From: Candidatus Brocadiia bacterium
GTDB taxonomy: Bacteria; Planctomycetota; MHYJ01; JACQXL01
NCBI GenBank assembly: GCA_020062035.1
Contig: JAGUXD010000159.1
Location: 1 to 5,004 of the forward strand
Length of the DNA stretch: 5,004 bases
Direction: 5' to 3'
In this document: in pieces, positions 1-5,004 of the stretch
Layout of the letters: each line of letters begins with the position of its first letter
Position numbering within the stretch: position 1 is the first letter of the stretch
The notes under the pieces: generated by a model
The model's database searches: none
Told to the model about the DNA's origin: nothing
Seen by the model: only the letters and a program-made list of their open reading frames with translations
Position numbers and translations under genes: made by a program

Positions 1-1
1 A

Positions 2-27
2 ATTATCCAGAAATATCTCTGGATAAT
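2..27. promoter_or_regulatory. Perfect 10-bp inverted repeat upstream of groESL
   Basis: The arms ATTATCCAGA (2-11) and TCTGGATAAT (18-27) are exact reverse complements around a 6-base loop. The repeat ends 65 bases before the groES start, where an operator for a heat-shock repressor could sit. It is not the CIRCE element (TTAGCACTC-N9-GAGTGCTAA). The right arm contains GGATAAT, which resembles a -10 box, but the matching -35 would fall at or beyond the window edge, so a promoter cannot be confirmed. The downstream bases are not a clean T-run, which makes an intrinsic terminator of an upstream gene less likely but not excluded. The repeat itself is directly visible; an operator role is inference. 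Confidence 0.5.
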
Positions 28-78
28 AGCAAGAATTCTCTTTTAACGGAATAAAACCTTTGATAACCAAAATAAAAA

Positions 79-87
79 AAGGAGGTG
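79..87 (+). promoter_or_regulatory. Shine-Dalgarno site deciding the groES start
   Basis: AAGGAGGTG is a near-perfect complement of the 16S rRNA 3' end and ends five bases before the ATG at 93. The reading frame is open upstream to a TTG at 60, which would add 11 residues ([11 protein letters not shown]). That extension would be translated through the ribosome-binding site and has no counterpart in GroES, so the start at 93 is preferred. Confidence 0.93.
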
Positions 88-92
88 AAAAG

Positions 93-380
93 ATGAAACT
101 AAAACCGATTGGAGAGAAGATTATCGTAGAAAGAGTAGAACCGGGAAACAAGACCAAAGGCGGTATTGTTCTTCCTGATACCGCAAAAGAAAAGCCAAAG
201 GAGGGTAAGGTAATTGCAATAGGCGAGGGAAAACTTCTGGAAAACGGCTCGCGTGTCGCACCGTCTGTAAAAACAGGTGAGCGAATAATCTTTTCATCAT
301 TCGCTGGTAGCGAGGTAAAAATTGACAATAAAGAATACCTTATTATGAATGAGGATGATATTCTTGCGGTAATAGAATAA
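93..380 (+). CDS. groES: Co-chaperonin GroES (Hsp10)
   Basis: The 95-residue product is full length for GroES. It forms the heptameric lid that closes the GroEL cage in the cytoplasm and helps drive the ATP-dependent folding cycle. The N-terminus [13 protein letters not shown] matches the family. The mobile loop (about residues 17-33) carries the hydrophobic tripeptide I25-V26-L27, which contacts the GroEL apical domain. The C-terminus, with [20 protein letters not shown], is the standard GroES ending. The start at ATG 93 is chosen from the strong ribosome-binding site at 79-87 and from family length. groEL follows after 42 bases on the same strand, the usual groESL operon order. Regulation is not certain: no CIRCE is present, but an inverted repeat lies at 2-27. 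Confidence 0.97.
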   Translation: MKLKPIGEKIIVERVEPGNKTKGGIVLPDTAKEKPKEGKVIAIGEGKLLENGSRVAPSVKTGERIIFSSFAGSEVKIDNKEYLIMNEDDILAVIE

Positions 381-407
381 TCCCGCTGGAATAGTCCATA
401 TTGAGAC

Positions 408-415
408 AAGGAGGT
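408..415 (+). promoter_or_regulatory. groEL Shine-Dalgarno
   Basis: AAGGAGGT is followed by seven bases and then the ATG at 423. It is near-consensus, as expected for a very highly expressed chaperonin, and fixes the groEL start. Confidence 0.9.
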
Positions 416-422
416 AAAGAAT

Positions 423-2063
423 ATGGCAGCAAAAAAGATACTTTATGAACAGGAATCGCGTGAGGCGATAAAACGGGGTGTAGCAACCCTTGCGAAAGTG
501 GTAAAAATTACGCTTGGTCCTCGGGGGCGTAATGTGATTCTGGAGAAAAAATTTGGGTCTCCGACCATTACTAAAGACGGTGTTACTGTTGCCAAGGAAA
601 TTGAATTGAAGGATACCTTTGAGAATATGGGGGCACAGATGGTAAAAGAGGTTGCTTCCAAGACCAGTGAGGTGGCTGGTGACGGCACGACAACCGCAAC
701 TATCCTTGCTGAGGCACTCTTCACAGAGGGTTTAAAAAATGTTGTGGCTGGCGCTAATCCGATGGCTCTGAAGCAGGGGATTGAAAAAGCCGTGGAAACC
801 GTGATTGACGAGTTGAAAAAGATATCAGTTAAGATAAAAGGAAAAGAAGAAATTGCCCAGGTTGGTACTATCGCGGCTAATAATGATAAAGAAATCGGCG
901 ATATGATTGCCGAAGCAATGGAAAAGGTCGGTAAAGACGGGGTTATCACGGTTGAGGAGGGCAAATCGCTTAAAACCGATGTAGAATGGGTTGAAGGGAT
1001 GCAGTTTGATAAGGGCTATATCTCTCCTTATTTTATAACTGACCCTCAGAATATGAAGGCAATCATGGAGGATTGCTACATTCTTATCTATGAGAAAAAA
1101 ATCTCATCGGTCAAAGACATCCTTGGGATGTTAGAAAAAGTCGCCAAGACCGGCAAACCCCTGTTGATTATCGCGGAAGAAGTAGAAGGCGAGGCATTAG
1201 CGACTCTGGTGGTAAATCGCTTACGCGGGACCCTCAAGATAGCCGCAGTAAAAACACCGGGCTATGGCGACCGTAAAAAGGCAATGATGGATGATATCGC
1301 CACAATGACCGGTGGAAAGGCAATCTTTGAGGACCTGGGAATTGATTTGGAAAAAGCGGATTTGGATTATCTCGGCAGAGCCAAAAAGGTCGTGATTGAT
1401 AAGGAAAACACAACTATTATTGAAGGGGCGGGTTCTACCTCTATGATTCAGGGCAGGATAAATCAAATTCGCAAAGAAATGGAAACAACCACTTCTGAAT
1501 ATGACAAGGAAAAACTACAGGAGCGACTGGCAAAATTAACTGGTGGTGTGGCTAAAATAAATGCCGGCGCTGCAACAGAAATGGAAATGAAGGAAAAAAA
1601 AGCCAGAATAGACGATGCCCTGCATGCCACAAAAGCCGCGGTGGAAGAAGGTATTCTGCCCGGTGGTGGCGTGGCTTTACTTCGTTGTATTGCTGGACTT
1701 GATAAGATAAAAGTAAAAGGCGATGTAGCAACCGGTGTTGATATCGTCCGAAGGGCATTAGAGTCGCCATTAAAACAGATTGCTGATAATGCTGGTTTTA
1801 ACGGAGCGATTATTGCTCAAAAGGTCCACGAGGAAAAGCAGAATGTTGGATTTGATGCGGATAAGGGCGATTTCGTGGATATGTTCAAGGCCGGCATTAT
1901 TGACCCGACTAAAGTGGTTCGTTGCGCATTGCAAAATGCCTCAAGCGTTGCTTCCCTGCTTCTTACCACAGAAGCCATTGTCGGCGAAATAAAAGAAAAG
2001 AAAGAACCAACGATGCCACCAGGAATGCCCCCAGGAGGCGGATACGGCGAGGATATGTATTAA
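423..2063 (+). CDS. groEL: Chaperonin GroEL (Hsp60)
   Basis: The product is 546 residues, the usual length for this family (548 in E. coli). GroEL forms a double heptameric ring that encloses non-native proteins and folds them with ATP and GroES. Numbering runs almost level with E. coli. The N-terminal equatorial domain has TLGPRGRN at 30-37, ITKDG at 49-53 and the nucleotide-binding loop GDGTTT at 86-91, with D87. The catalytic aspartate equivalent to E. coli D398 is present in [10 protein letters not shown] (D397-D398). The GroEL signature [12 protein letters not shown] follows shortly after. The C-terminal tail [16 protein letters not shown] is a Gly/Met/Pro-rich variant of the GGM tail. 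No frame break or missing key residue was seen. It is the second gene of the groES-groEL pair and most likely shares its transcript. Confidence 0.98.
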   Translation: MAAKKILYEQESREAIKRGVATLAKVVKITLGPRGRNVILEKKFGSPTITKDGVTVAKEIELKDTFENMGAQMVKEVASKTSEVAGDGTTTATILAEALFTEGLKNVVAGANPMALKQGIEKAVETVIDELKKISVKIKGKEEIAQVGTIAANNDKEIGDMIAEAMEKVGKDGVITVEEGKSLKTDVEWVEGMQFDKGYISPYFITDPQNMKAIMEDCYILIYEKKISSVKDILGMLEKVAKTGKPLLIIAEEVEGEALATLVVNRLRGTLKIAAVKTPGYGDRKKAMMDDIATMTGGKAIFEDLGIDLEKADLDYLGRAKKVVIDKENTTIIEGAGSTSMIQGRINQIRKEMETTTSEYDKEKLQERLAKLTGGVAKINAGAATEMEMKEKKARIDDALHATKAAVEEGILPGGGVALLRCIAGLDKIKVKGDVATGVDIVRRALESPLKQIADNAGFNGAIIAQKVHEEKQNVGFDADKGDFVDMFKAGIIDPTKVVRCALQNASSVASLLLTTEAIVGEIKEKKEPTMPPGMPPGGGYGEDMY

Positions 2064-2072
2064 AATAAGGAG

Positions 2073-2129
2073 ATTAGAATATCAGGGTATTAGAGTATCA
2101 GAATTTTGGCTGATATTCCTGATACCCTG
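2073..2129. repeat. Tandem repeat within a long imperfect hairpin
   Basis: Two 13-base copies, ATTAGAATATCAG (2073-2085) and ATTAGAGTATCAG (2089-2101), repeat with a 16-base period and one mismatch. The second copy and its flank also form a hairpin. CAGGGTAT (2083-2090) pairs with ATACCCTG (2122-2129), TAG (2091-2093) continues against CTG (2119-2121) with one G-U pair, and after a small internal loop TATCAG (2096-2101) pairs with CTGATA (2110-2115). The apical loop is 2102-2109. It lies ten bases after the groEL stop. No T-run follows, so it is not a standard intrinsic terminator. It may protect or delimit the groESL mRNA 3' end, or be a copy of a small dispersed palindromic repeat. Both roles are inference. 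Confidence 0.55.
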
Positions 2130-2159
2130 TCCCTCTGATTTCCTGATGACCTAACCGAT

Positions 2160-2705
2160 ATGTCATTTACACCCCGTGAGGTATTTTTGACCAAGGGAGT
2201 CGGCAGACACCGTGAAGAATTATCTTCTTTTGAGGAAGCGCTTCGTGATGCCCAGATAGCCAGATTAAATCTTGTGCATGTATCCAGTATCTTTCCTCCA
2301 CATTGCGTCTTGATTCCGCGTGAGAGGGGCTTGAAAAAACTACGAGATGGTCAGATTGTCTTTTGCGTTCTCTCCCGTAATGCAAGCAATGAACATCGCC
2401 GACTTATTTCCGCCTCCGTAGGTCTTGCTATTCCATCAGACCACAATCAATACGGCTATCTTTCCGAACATAGCAGTTTTGGCGAGACAGACGACCAGGC
2501 CGGTGATTATGCTGAAGATTTAGCCGCGGCAATGTTAGCAACGACCCTGGGCTTAGAATTCGATGCTGAAGCGGCCTGGGATAAAAACAGAGCCATCTGG
2601 AAACTCAGCAATCGTATAGTAAAAACTACACATGTTACCCAGTCAGCAATAGGCGAGAAAAACCGATGGACAAGTGTAATCTCAGCAGCGGTTTTTTTAC
2701 CATAA
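2160..2705 (+). CDS. Pyruvoyl-dependent arginine decarboxylase (PvlArgDC)
   Basis: The 181-residue product matches the pyruvoyl-dependent arginine decarboxylase family, which converts L-arginine to agmatine and CO2 without pyridoxal phosphate. The proenzyme cleaves itself at a Ser-Ser pair, and the second serine becomes the pyruvoyl group. Here the motif is VSSIFPP, with the predicted cut between S42 and S43. N37, five residues before the cleavage serine, matches the spacing of Asn47 in the M. jannaschii enzyme. The SEH motif (E103) probably supplies the catalytic glutamate. GVGRH near the N-terminus and FGETDDQAGDYAEDLAA at 107-123 are also typical. The start at 2160 is the first possible one after an in-frame stop at 2136, but no Shine-Dalgarno precedes it. 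Agmatine could feed polyamine synthesis or, as with chlamydial AaxB, arginine-dependent acid response. Nothing nearby decides which. Confidence 0.9.
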   Translation: MSFTPREVFLTKGVGRHREELSSFEEALRDAQIARLNLVHVSSIFPPHCVLIPRERGLKKLRDGQIVFCVLSRNASNEHRRLISASVGLAIPSDHNQYGYLSEHSSFGETDDQAGDYAEDLAAAMLATTLGLEFDAEAAWDKNRAIWKLSNRIVKTTHVTQSAIGEKNRWTSVISAAVFLP

Positions 2706-2727
2706 TACACTTTTGATATTCTGACCC

Positions 2728-2800
2728 GGGGGCGTAGCTCAGTAGGCAGAGCAACGGGTTTTTAATCCGTAGGTCGACCGTTCGAACCGGTCCGCCCTCA
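2728..2800 (+). tRNA. tRNA-Lys (anticodon UUU)
   Basis: A complete 73-base cloverleaf can be folded by hand. The acceptor stem GGGGGCG (2728-2734) pairs with CGCCCTC (2793-2799) through one G-U pair, and the discriminator is A2800. The D stem is GCTC/GAGC (2737-2740, 2749-2752). The anticodon stem is ACGGG/TCCGT (2754-2758, 2766-2770) with loop TTTTTAA and anticodon TTT at 2761-2763. The variable loop is AGGTC. The T stem is GACCG/CGGTC with loop TTCGAAC (2781-2787). The 3' CCA is not encoded, so it must be added by the CCA-adding enzyme. It lies 22 bases after the arginine decarboxylase and 12 bases before ribBA. Confidence 0.96.
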
Positions 2801-2812
2801 TTCTAATTTTTT

Positions 2813-4024
2813 ATGAGTAATCTATTTGCAACTATCCCTGAATGTTTAGAAGAGTTACATAAAGGCAGGATGATTGTTCTGGTTGATGACGAAGACCGCG
2901 AGAACGAAGGCGACTTGATGATGCTCGCAGAAAAAATCACCCCTGATGCGATTAATTTTATGGCAAAATACGGTCGTGGTCTAATCTGCCTTGCTCTAAC
3001 CGAAGAAAAAGCAGATAAACTTAATCTGCCTTTAATGGTTCAGAATAACACTTCTAAATTCGGCACTGCCTTTACAATATCTATTGACGCCCGCTCTGGT
3101 ACAACTACCGGTATCTCTGCATATGATAGAGCAAGGACTATTTTGATGGCAATAAAAGAAGATGCCAAACCTGATGATTTTGTGAGACCCGGTCATATAT
3201 TCCCATTAAGGGCAAAATCAGGTGGTGTTTTAGTCCGGGCCGGACAAACCGAAGGTTCTATTGACCTGGCACGATTAGCCAAATCTTCATCCGCCGCTGT
3301 TATCTGCGAGATAATGAACGACGATGGCTCTATGGCACGACTTACTCAACTTATAGAATTCTGTAAATGCCATAATCTTAAATTAGTAAGTATCGCTGAT
3401 ATTATAAAATATAGACGGCTTAATGAAAAACTTATCAGTCGGGTAGTTAGTGTAAAACTACCTACAGAATTCGGTGAGTTTATCCTATATCTTTATCGCT
3501 CTCTTGTAGATGAATACTTACATATTGCTCTTTGCAAGGGAGATGTATCAGATGGCGGGATACAAAATGAACCCGTTCTGGTCAGGGTTCATTCTGAATG
3601 TTTAACCGGCGATATTTTTAGTTCTCTTCGTTGCGATTGTGGCGAGCAATTAAGAAAATCAATGCAGATAATCTCTGATAGAGGTAAAGGCGTTATTTTA
3701 TATATGCGACAGGAAGGCAGAGGCATCGGTTTAGAAAACAAATTACGGGCTTATCATCTTCAGGATAAAGGACTGGATACCGTAGAGGCGAATAAAGAAT
3801 TGGGCTTCCCGGCTGATTTAAGAGATTACGGTGTCGGCGCACAGATTCTGGTTGACCTCGGCATAAGAAAAATCAAACTCCTGACTAATAACCCACGCAA
3901 GATTATTGCCTTAAGCGGCTACGGATTAGAAGTAGTAGAAAGAGTTCCAATAGAAATCCCTTTTACCCCCCATAATAAAAAATATCTTAAAATAAAAAAG
4001 GAAAAATTAGGACATTTGCTTTAA
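2813..4024 (+). CDS. ribBA: RibBA: DHBP synthase / GTP cyclohydrolase II
   Basis: The 403-residue fusion supplies both entry points of riboflavin synthesis. The N-terminal RibB part (about 1-200) makes 3,4-dihydroxy-2-butanone 4-phosphate from ribulose 5-phosphate. The C-terminal RibA part (about 205-403) opens GTP. RibB motifs are [11 protein letters not shown] (25-35, metal-binding acidic loop), [17 protein letters not shown] (90-106), [10 protein letters not shown] (125-134) and [12 protein letters not shown] (165-176). The usual GHTEA histidine is glutamine here (Q145 in RAGQTEG). RibA motifs are the zinc cysteines C263, C274 and C276 in [25 protein letters not shown] context, [12 protein letters not shown] (299-310), [12 protein letters not shown] (335-346) and LLTNNPRK. 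The ATG lies 12 bases after the tRNA with no Shine-Dalgarno and a run of six T directly before it. No FMN riboswitch is visible. An intrinsic terminator follows. Confidence 0.96.
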   Translation: MSNLFATIPECLEELHKGRMIVLVDDEDRENEGDLMMLAEKITPDAINFMAKYGRGLICLALTEEKADKLNLPLMVQNNTSKFGTAFTISIDARSGTTTGISAYDRARTILMAIKEDAKPDDFVRPGHIFPLRAKSGGVLVRAGQTEGSIDLARLAKSSSAAVICEIMNDDGSMARLTQLIEFCKCHNLKLVSIADIIKYRRLNEKLISRVVSVKLPTEFGEFILYLYRSLVDEYLHIALCKGDVSDGGIQNEPVLVRVHSECLTGDIFSSLRCDCGEQLRKSMQIISDRGKGVILYMRQEGRGIGLENKLRAYHLQDKGLDTVEANKELGFPADLRDYGVGAQILVDLGIRKIKLLTNNPRKIIALSGYGLEVVERVPIEIPFTPHNKKYLKIKKEKLGHLL

Positions 4025-4071
4025 CCACCTGAATGCTTTCGGGGTGAAATATGTGGTTAAAAATATTTTTT
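4020..4071 (+). terminator. Intrinsic terminator after ribBA
   Basis: TTTAACCAC (4020-4028) pairs perfectly with GTGGTTAAA (4053-4061), and the transcript then reads AATA followed by six T (4066-4071). The loop can form its own hairpin, CCTGAA (4028-4033) with TTCGGG (4038-4043). The stem begins inside the ribBA stop region. It separates ribBA from the promoter that follows. Confidence 0.82.
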
Positions 4072-4090
4072 ACAAAAATATTATATTTTC

Positions 4091-4119
4091 TTGACAATTT
4101 AACGATATTATATTATAAA
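4091..4119 (+). promoter_or_regulatory. Sigma-70-type promoter for the porin transcript
   Basis: A consensus -35 box TTGACA (4091-4096) is separated by exactly 17 bases from a -10 box TATAAA (4114-4119). The 30 bases upstream are almost pure A and T, with A/T tracts like an UP element. Transcription would start near 4126, giving a leader of about 309 nt before the porin ATG. Both boxes are seen directly; strength and start site are inferred. Confidence 0.85.
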
Positions 4120-4158
4120 AATATATCTTTTCTTTCCTCGTAGAAAGGGGGTGAAAAA

Positions 4159-4203
4159 GTGGGTATGAGGTCTCGGCTCACACCAGAAAGAAAAAGAGTA
4201 TAA
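4159..4203 (+). CDS. Possible 14-residue leader peptide (uORF)
   Basis: A GTG at 4159 opens a 14-codon frame, MGMRSRLTPERKRV, ending at TAA 4201-4203. An in-frame ATG at 4165 would give 12 residues. The ribosome-binding site AAGGGGGTGA (4145-4154) is one base away from AAGGAGGTGA, and its layout before the start closely resembles that of groES in this window. The peptide is basic (four Arg, one Lys), and the frame covers the hairpin at 4162-4184. It lies about 33 nt after the predicted transcription start and 230 nt before the porin ATG. Translation could couple to folding of the downstream leader. I do not recognise the peptide, and a fortuitous short frame remains possible. Confidence 0.4.
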   Translation: MGMRSRLTPERKRV

Positions 4204-4341
4204 ACCAGGTCTTGCAAAGAAGAGAAATAAGAACCTTTGGTTCTGAAAATAGGGACAAGCCAAAAAGTGCAGCCCTTCGGGACAAAAGTTATAGATTTCT
4301 TTCTTTTCTGTCCTGACACAAACTTTGTCGGGATGGAAAAA

Positions 4342-4427
4342 TAAGGACCAAGACCCCTTCTGTCACGAGGCGACAGAAGTCCTGTCATTCCTGACAAAAC
4401 TGGAGCAGGAATAGTCCTTAAAAGGAG
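4342..4427 (+). promoter_or_regulatory. Three-way junction abutting the porin Shine-Dalgarno
   Basis: TAAGGAC (4342-4348) and GTCCTTA (4414-4420) form a perfect 7-bp closing stem around two perfect hairpins (4357-4379 and 4387-4412). The ribosome-binding site AAAGGAG (4421-4427) begins at the next base. TCCT (4415-4418), part of the closing stem, can instead pair with AGGA (4423-4426) inside the Shine-Dalgarno across a 4-base loop. The two pairings exclude each other, so closing the junction would free the ribosome-binding site. The competing hairpin is only 4 bp, so the switch is a hypothesis. Confidence 0.4.
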
Positions 4428-4434
4428 AAAAATA

Positions 4435-5004
4435 ATGAGAACACTATTAGTTGTTGCAGCGATTATCGGCTTATTTACGTTGCCGATACTGGCTGAGGAT
4501 ATTGACTTTAAGGGCAGCCGCATTGCGGCGGGTTATATTGAACCCGGTAGCCCGGCAGGTAATGACAATTCTGACGGTGCTTCATTTGCCATTCCAGAAG
4601 CAAAATTACGGACAAATGTTAAACTTGATGAAGATACTTCTGTGGTAATCAAATTGAACCTGAATGATGGTAACTTTGGTGGGGCTGATTCTTTCTATGT
4701 CAAGTTGAATAATGTTACCAAGAAACTATCAAACGGCAAATGCCCGGTTAATCCAGAAATCACTATCGGTAGATTTAAGATTGATTTCGGTGAGGAAACC
4801 TGGTCAAATAACCCTGTTGAGAATGCATTGGTCACAAACTCTGTTGCCAATATGGCTGGTTATGATGAAGGCATTCAGTTCAAGAAAAGCGATTGGGAAG
4901 TCGGACTTCCTTTAATCTTGGGCTTTTCTCTGGCATTTATGAACGGTGATACTGGTTTAGCCGGCGATGATAACGGCACAAAGGCATATAACTTAAAAGT
5001 AGCC
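4435..5004 (+). CDS. Outer-membrane porin-like protein, N-terminal part
   Basis: An open frame of 190 codons runs to the window end with no stop, so the 3' part is missing. AAAGGAG (4421-4427) precedes the ATG by seven bases. Residues 1-20 look like a Sec signal peptide: a basic Arg, a hydrophobic core, and a likely cut after PILA before E21. The mature part shows amphipathic strands and Gly/Asn/Asp-rich turns, for example AKLRTNVKLDEDTSVVIKLN (56-75), SFYVKLNNV (86-94) and the segment EITIGRFKIDFGEETW (108-123), which recalls the RxGRFKxPFG pattern of OprO/OprP-type porins. PLILGFSLAFMNGDTG (159-174) looks like another barrel strand and turn. A passive outer-membrane channel is the best reading, but substrate and exact family cannot be given. 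Its own strong promoter and long leader suggest dedicated control. Confidence 0.75.
   Translation, partial: MRTLLVVAAIIGLFTLPILAEDIDFKGSRIAAGYIEPGSPAGNDNSDGASFAIPEAKLRTNVKLDEDTSVVIKLNLNDGNFGGADSFYVKLNNVTKKLSNGKCPVNPEITIGRFKIDFGEETWSNNPVENALVTNSVANMAGYDEGIQFKKSDWEVGLPLILGFSLAFMNGDTGLAGDDNGTKAYNLKVA

Larger units (their letters stand above)
4126..4434 (+). ncRNA. Candidate structured 5' leader RNA
   Basis: This gene-free stretch between the promoter and the porin ATG holds many complementary arms separated by purine-rich linkers. Hairpins: CTTTC/GAAAG (4132-4136, 4143-4147); GGTATGAG/CTCACACC (4162-4169, 4177-4184, one mismatch); AGAACC/GGTTCT with loop TTT (4230-4244, perfect); CCC-TTC-GGG (4273-4281); TCCTGACA/TGTCGGGA (4311-4318, 4326-4333, one G-U); CTTCTGTC/GACAGAAG (4357-4364, 4372-4379, perfect); ATTCCTG/CAGGAAT (4387-4393, 4406-4412, perfect). 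TAAGGAC (4342-4348) pairs with GTCCTTA (4414-4420) to enclose the last two as a three-way junction. No known riboswitch motif was recognised. A regulatory role over the porin is inference; the hairpins could instead be small palindromic repeats. Confidence 0.5.

Noticed and set aside
60..92. N-terminal extension of GroES from TTG at 60
   Set aside because: It would place the Shine-Dalgarno inside the coding region and add 11 residues absent from GroES. ATG 93 has ideal spacing.
28..92. CIRCE element or a sigma-32-type promoter before groES
   Set aside because: No TTAGCACTC/GAGTGCTAA or CTTGAA...CCCCAT pattern is present. TTGATA at 60-65 has no -10 partner because the expected position falls in the ribosome-binding site.
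443..964. A 173-codon minus-strand frame inside groEL
   Set aside because: It lies entirely within a strongly conserved groEL. Its Ser/Ile/Pro-rich product is typical of an antisense shadow of a chaperonin gene.
2696..2722. Promoter for tRNA-Lys (CATAAT at 2701 or TATTCT at 2717)
   Set aside because: Neither -10-like box has a convincing -35 at the right distance, so I could not support a promoter here.
4036..4050. FMN riboswitch-like words (TTTCGGGGTGAAAT) after ribBA
   Set aside because: The other conserved parts of the FMN element are missing, and these bases are explained as the loop of the ribBA terminator.
4126..4434. Known RNAs in the porin leader (SRP RNA, tmRNA, 6S RNA, RNase P, common riboswitches)
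   Set aside because: None of the conserved core sequences I can recall for these families is present. A covariance-model scan would be needed to exclude diverged members.
4113..4523. A 136-codon open frame on the minus strand across the whole porin leader
   Set aside because: It runs against the promoter, crosses every hairpin of the leader and overlaps the porin signal peptide. It has no ribosome-binding site seen in the right place, and its product resembles no family I know. Open length in one frame is the only support.
1..5004. CRISPR array, insertion sequence or integrase
   Set aside because: No regularly spaced long repeats, transposase or recombinase frames, or terminal inverted repeats flanking a coding region were seen.

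Overview
The window is a stretch of one strand from a diderm (Gram-negative-type) bacterium of moderate, somewhat AT-rich composition. Every gene I can support reads left to right. A Sec signal peptide followed by a porin-like beta-barrel sequence at the right end argues for an outer membrane. GroES/GroEL and the fused RibBA are bacterial. A pyruvoyl-dependent arginine decarboxylase, common in archaea and patchy in bacteria (for example Chlamydiae and several uncultured phyla), hints at a deep-branching or uncultured lineage such as Omnitrophota or a relative. That placement is a guess; the sequence does not settle it.

Layout. 2-27: a perfect 10-bp inverted repeat upstream of the chaperonin operon, where a CIRCE element might be expected but is absent. 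93-380 groES and 423-2063 groEL form a classical two-gene operon, each gene with a near-consensus Shine-Dalgarno. 2073-2129 holds a short tandem repeat inside a long imperfect hairpin. 2160-2705 is the pyruvoyl-dependent arginine decarboxylase. 2728-2800 is tRNA-Lys(UUU). 2813-4024 is ribBA, starting only 12 bases after the tRNA, with no Shine-Dalgarno. 4020-4071 is a good intrinsic terminator.

The most interesting part is 4072-4434. A near-perfect sigma-70 promoter (TTGACA, 17-base spacer, TATAAA) drives a leader of about 310 nt in front of an outer-membrane porin-like gene (4435 to the window end, incomplete). The leader holds at least six local hairpins, a candidate three-way junction whose closing strand lies directly beside the porin Shine-Dalgarno, and a 14-codon upstream ORF with its own excellent ribosome-binding site. 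I recognise no known riboswitch class in it. It is the best candidate here for an undescribed cis-regulatory RNA.

The genes do not form one pathway. Protein folding (groESL), agmatine/polyamine supply or acid response (arginine decarboxylase), translation (tRNA-Lys), riboflavin precursor synthesis (ribBA) and envelope permeability (porin) lie side by side. groES, groEL, the upstream ORF and the porin have strong ribosome-binding sites, whereas the arginine decarboxylase and ribBA have none visible.
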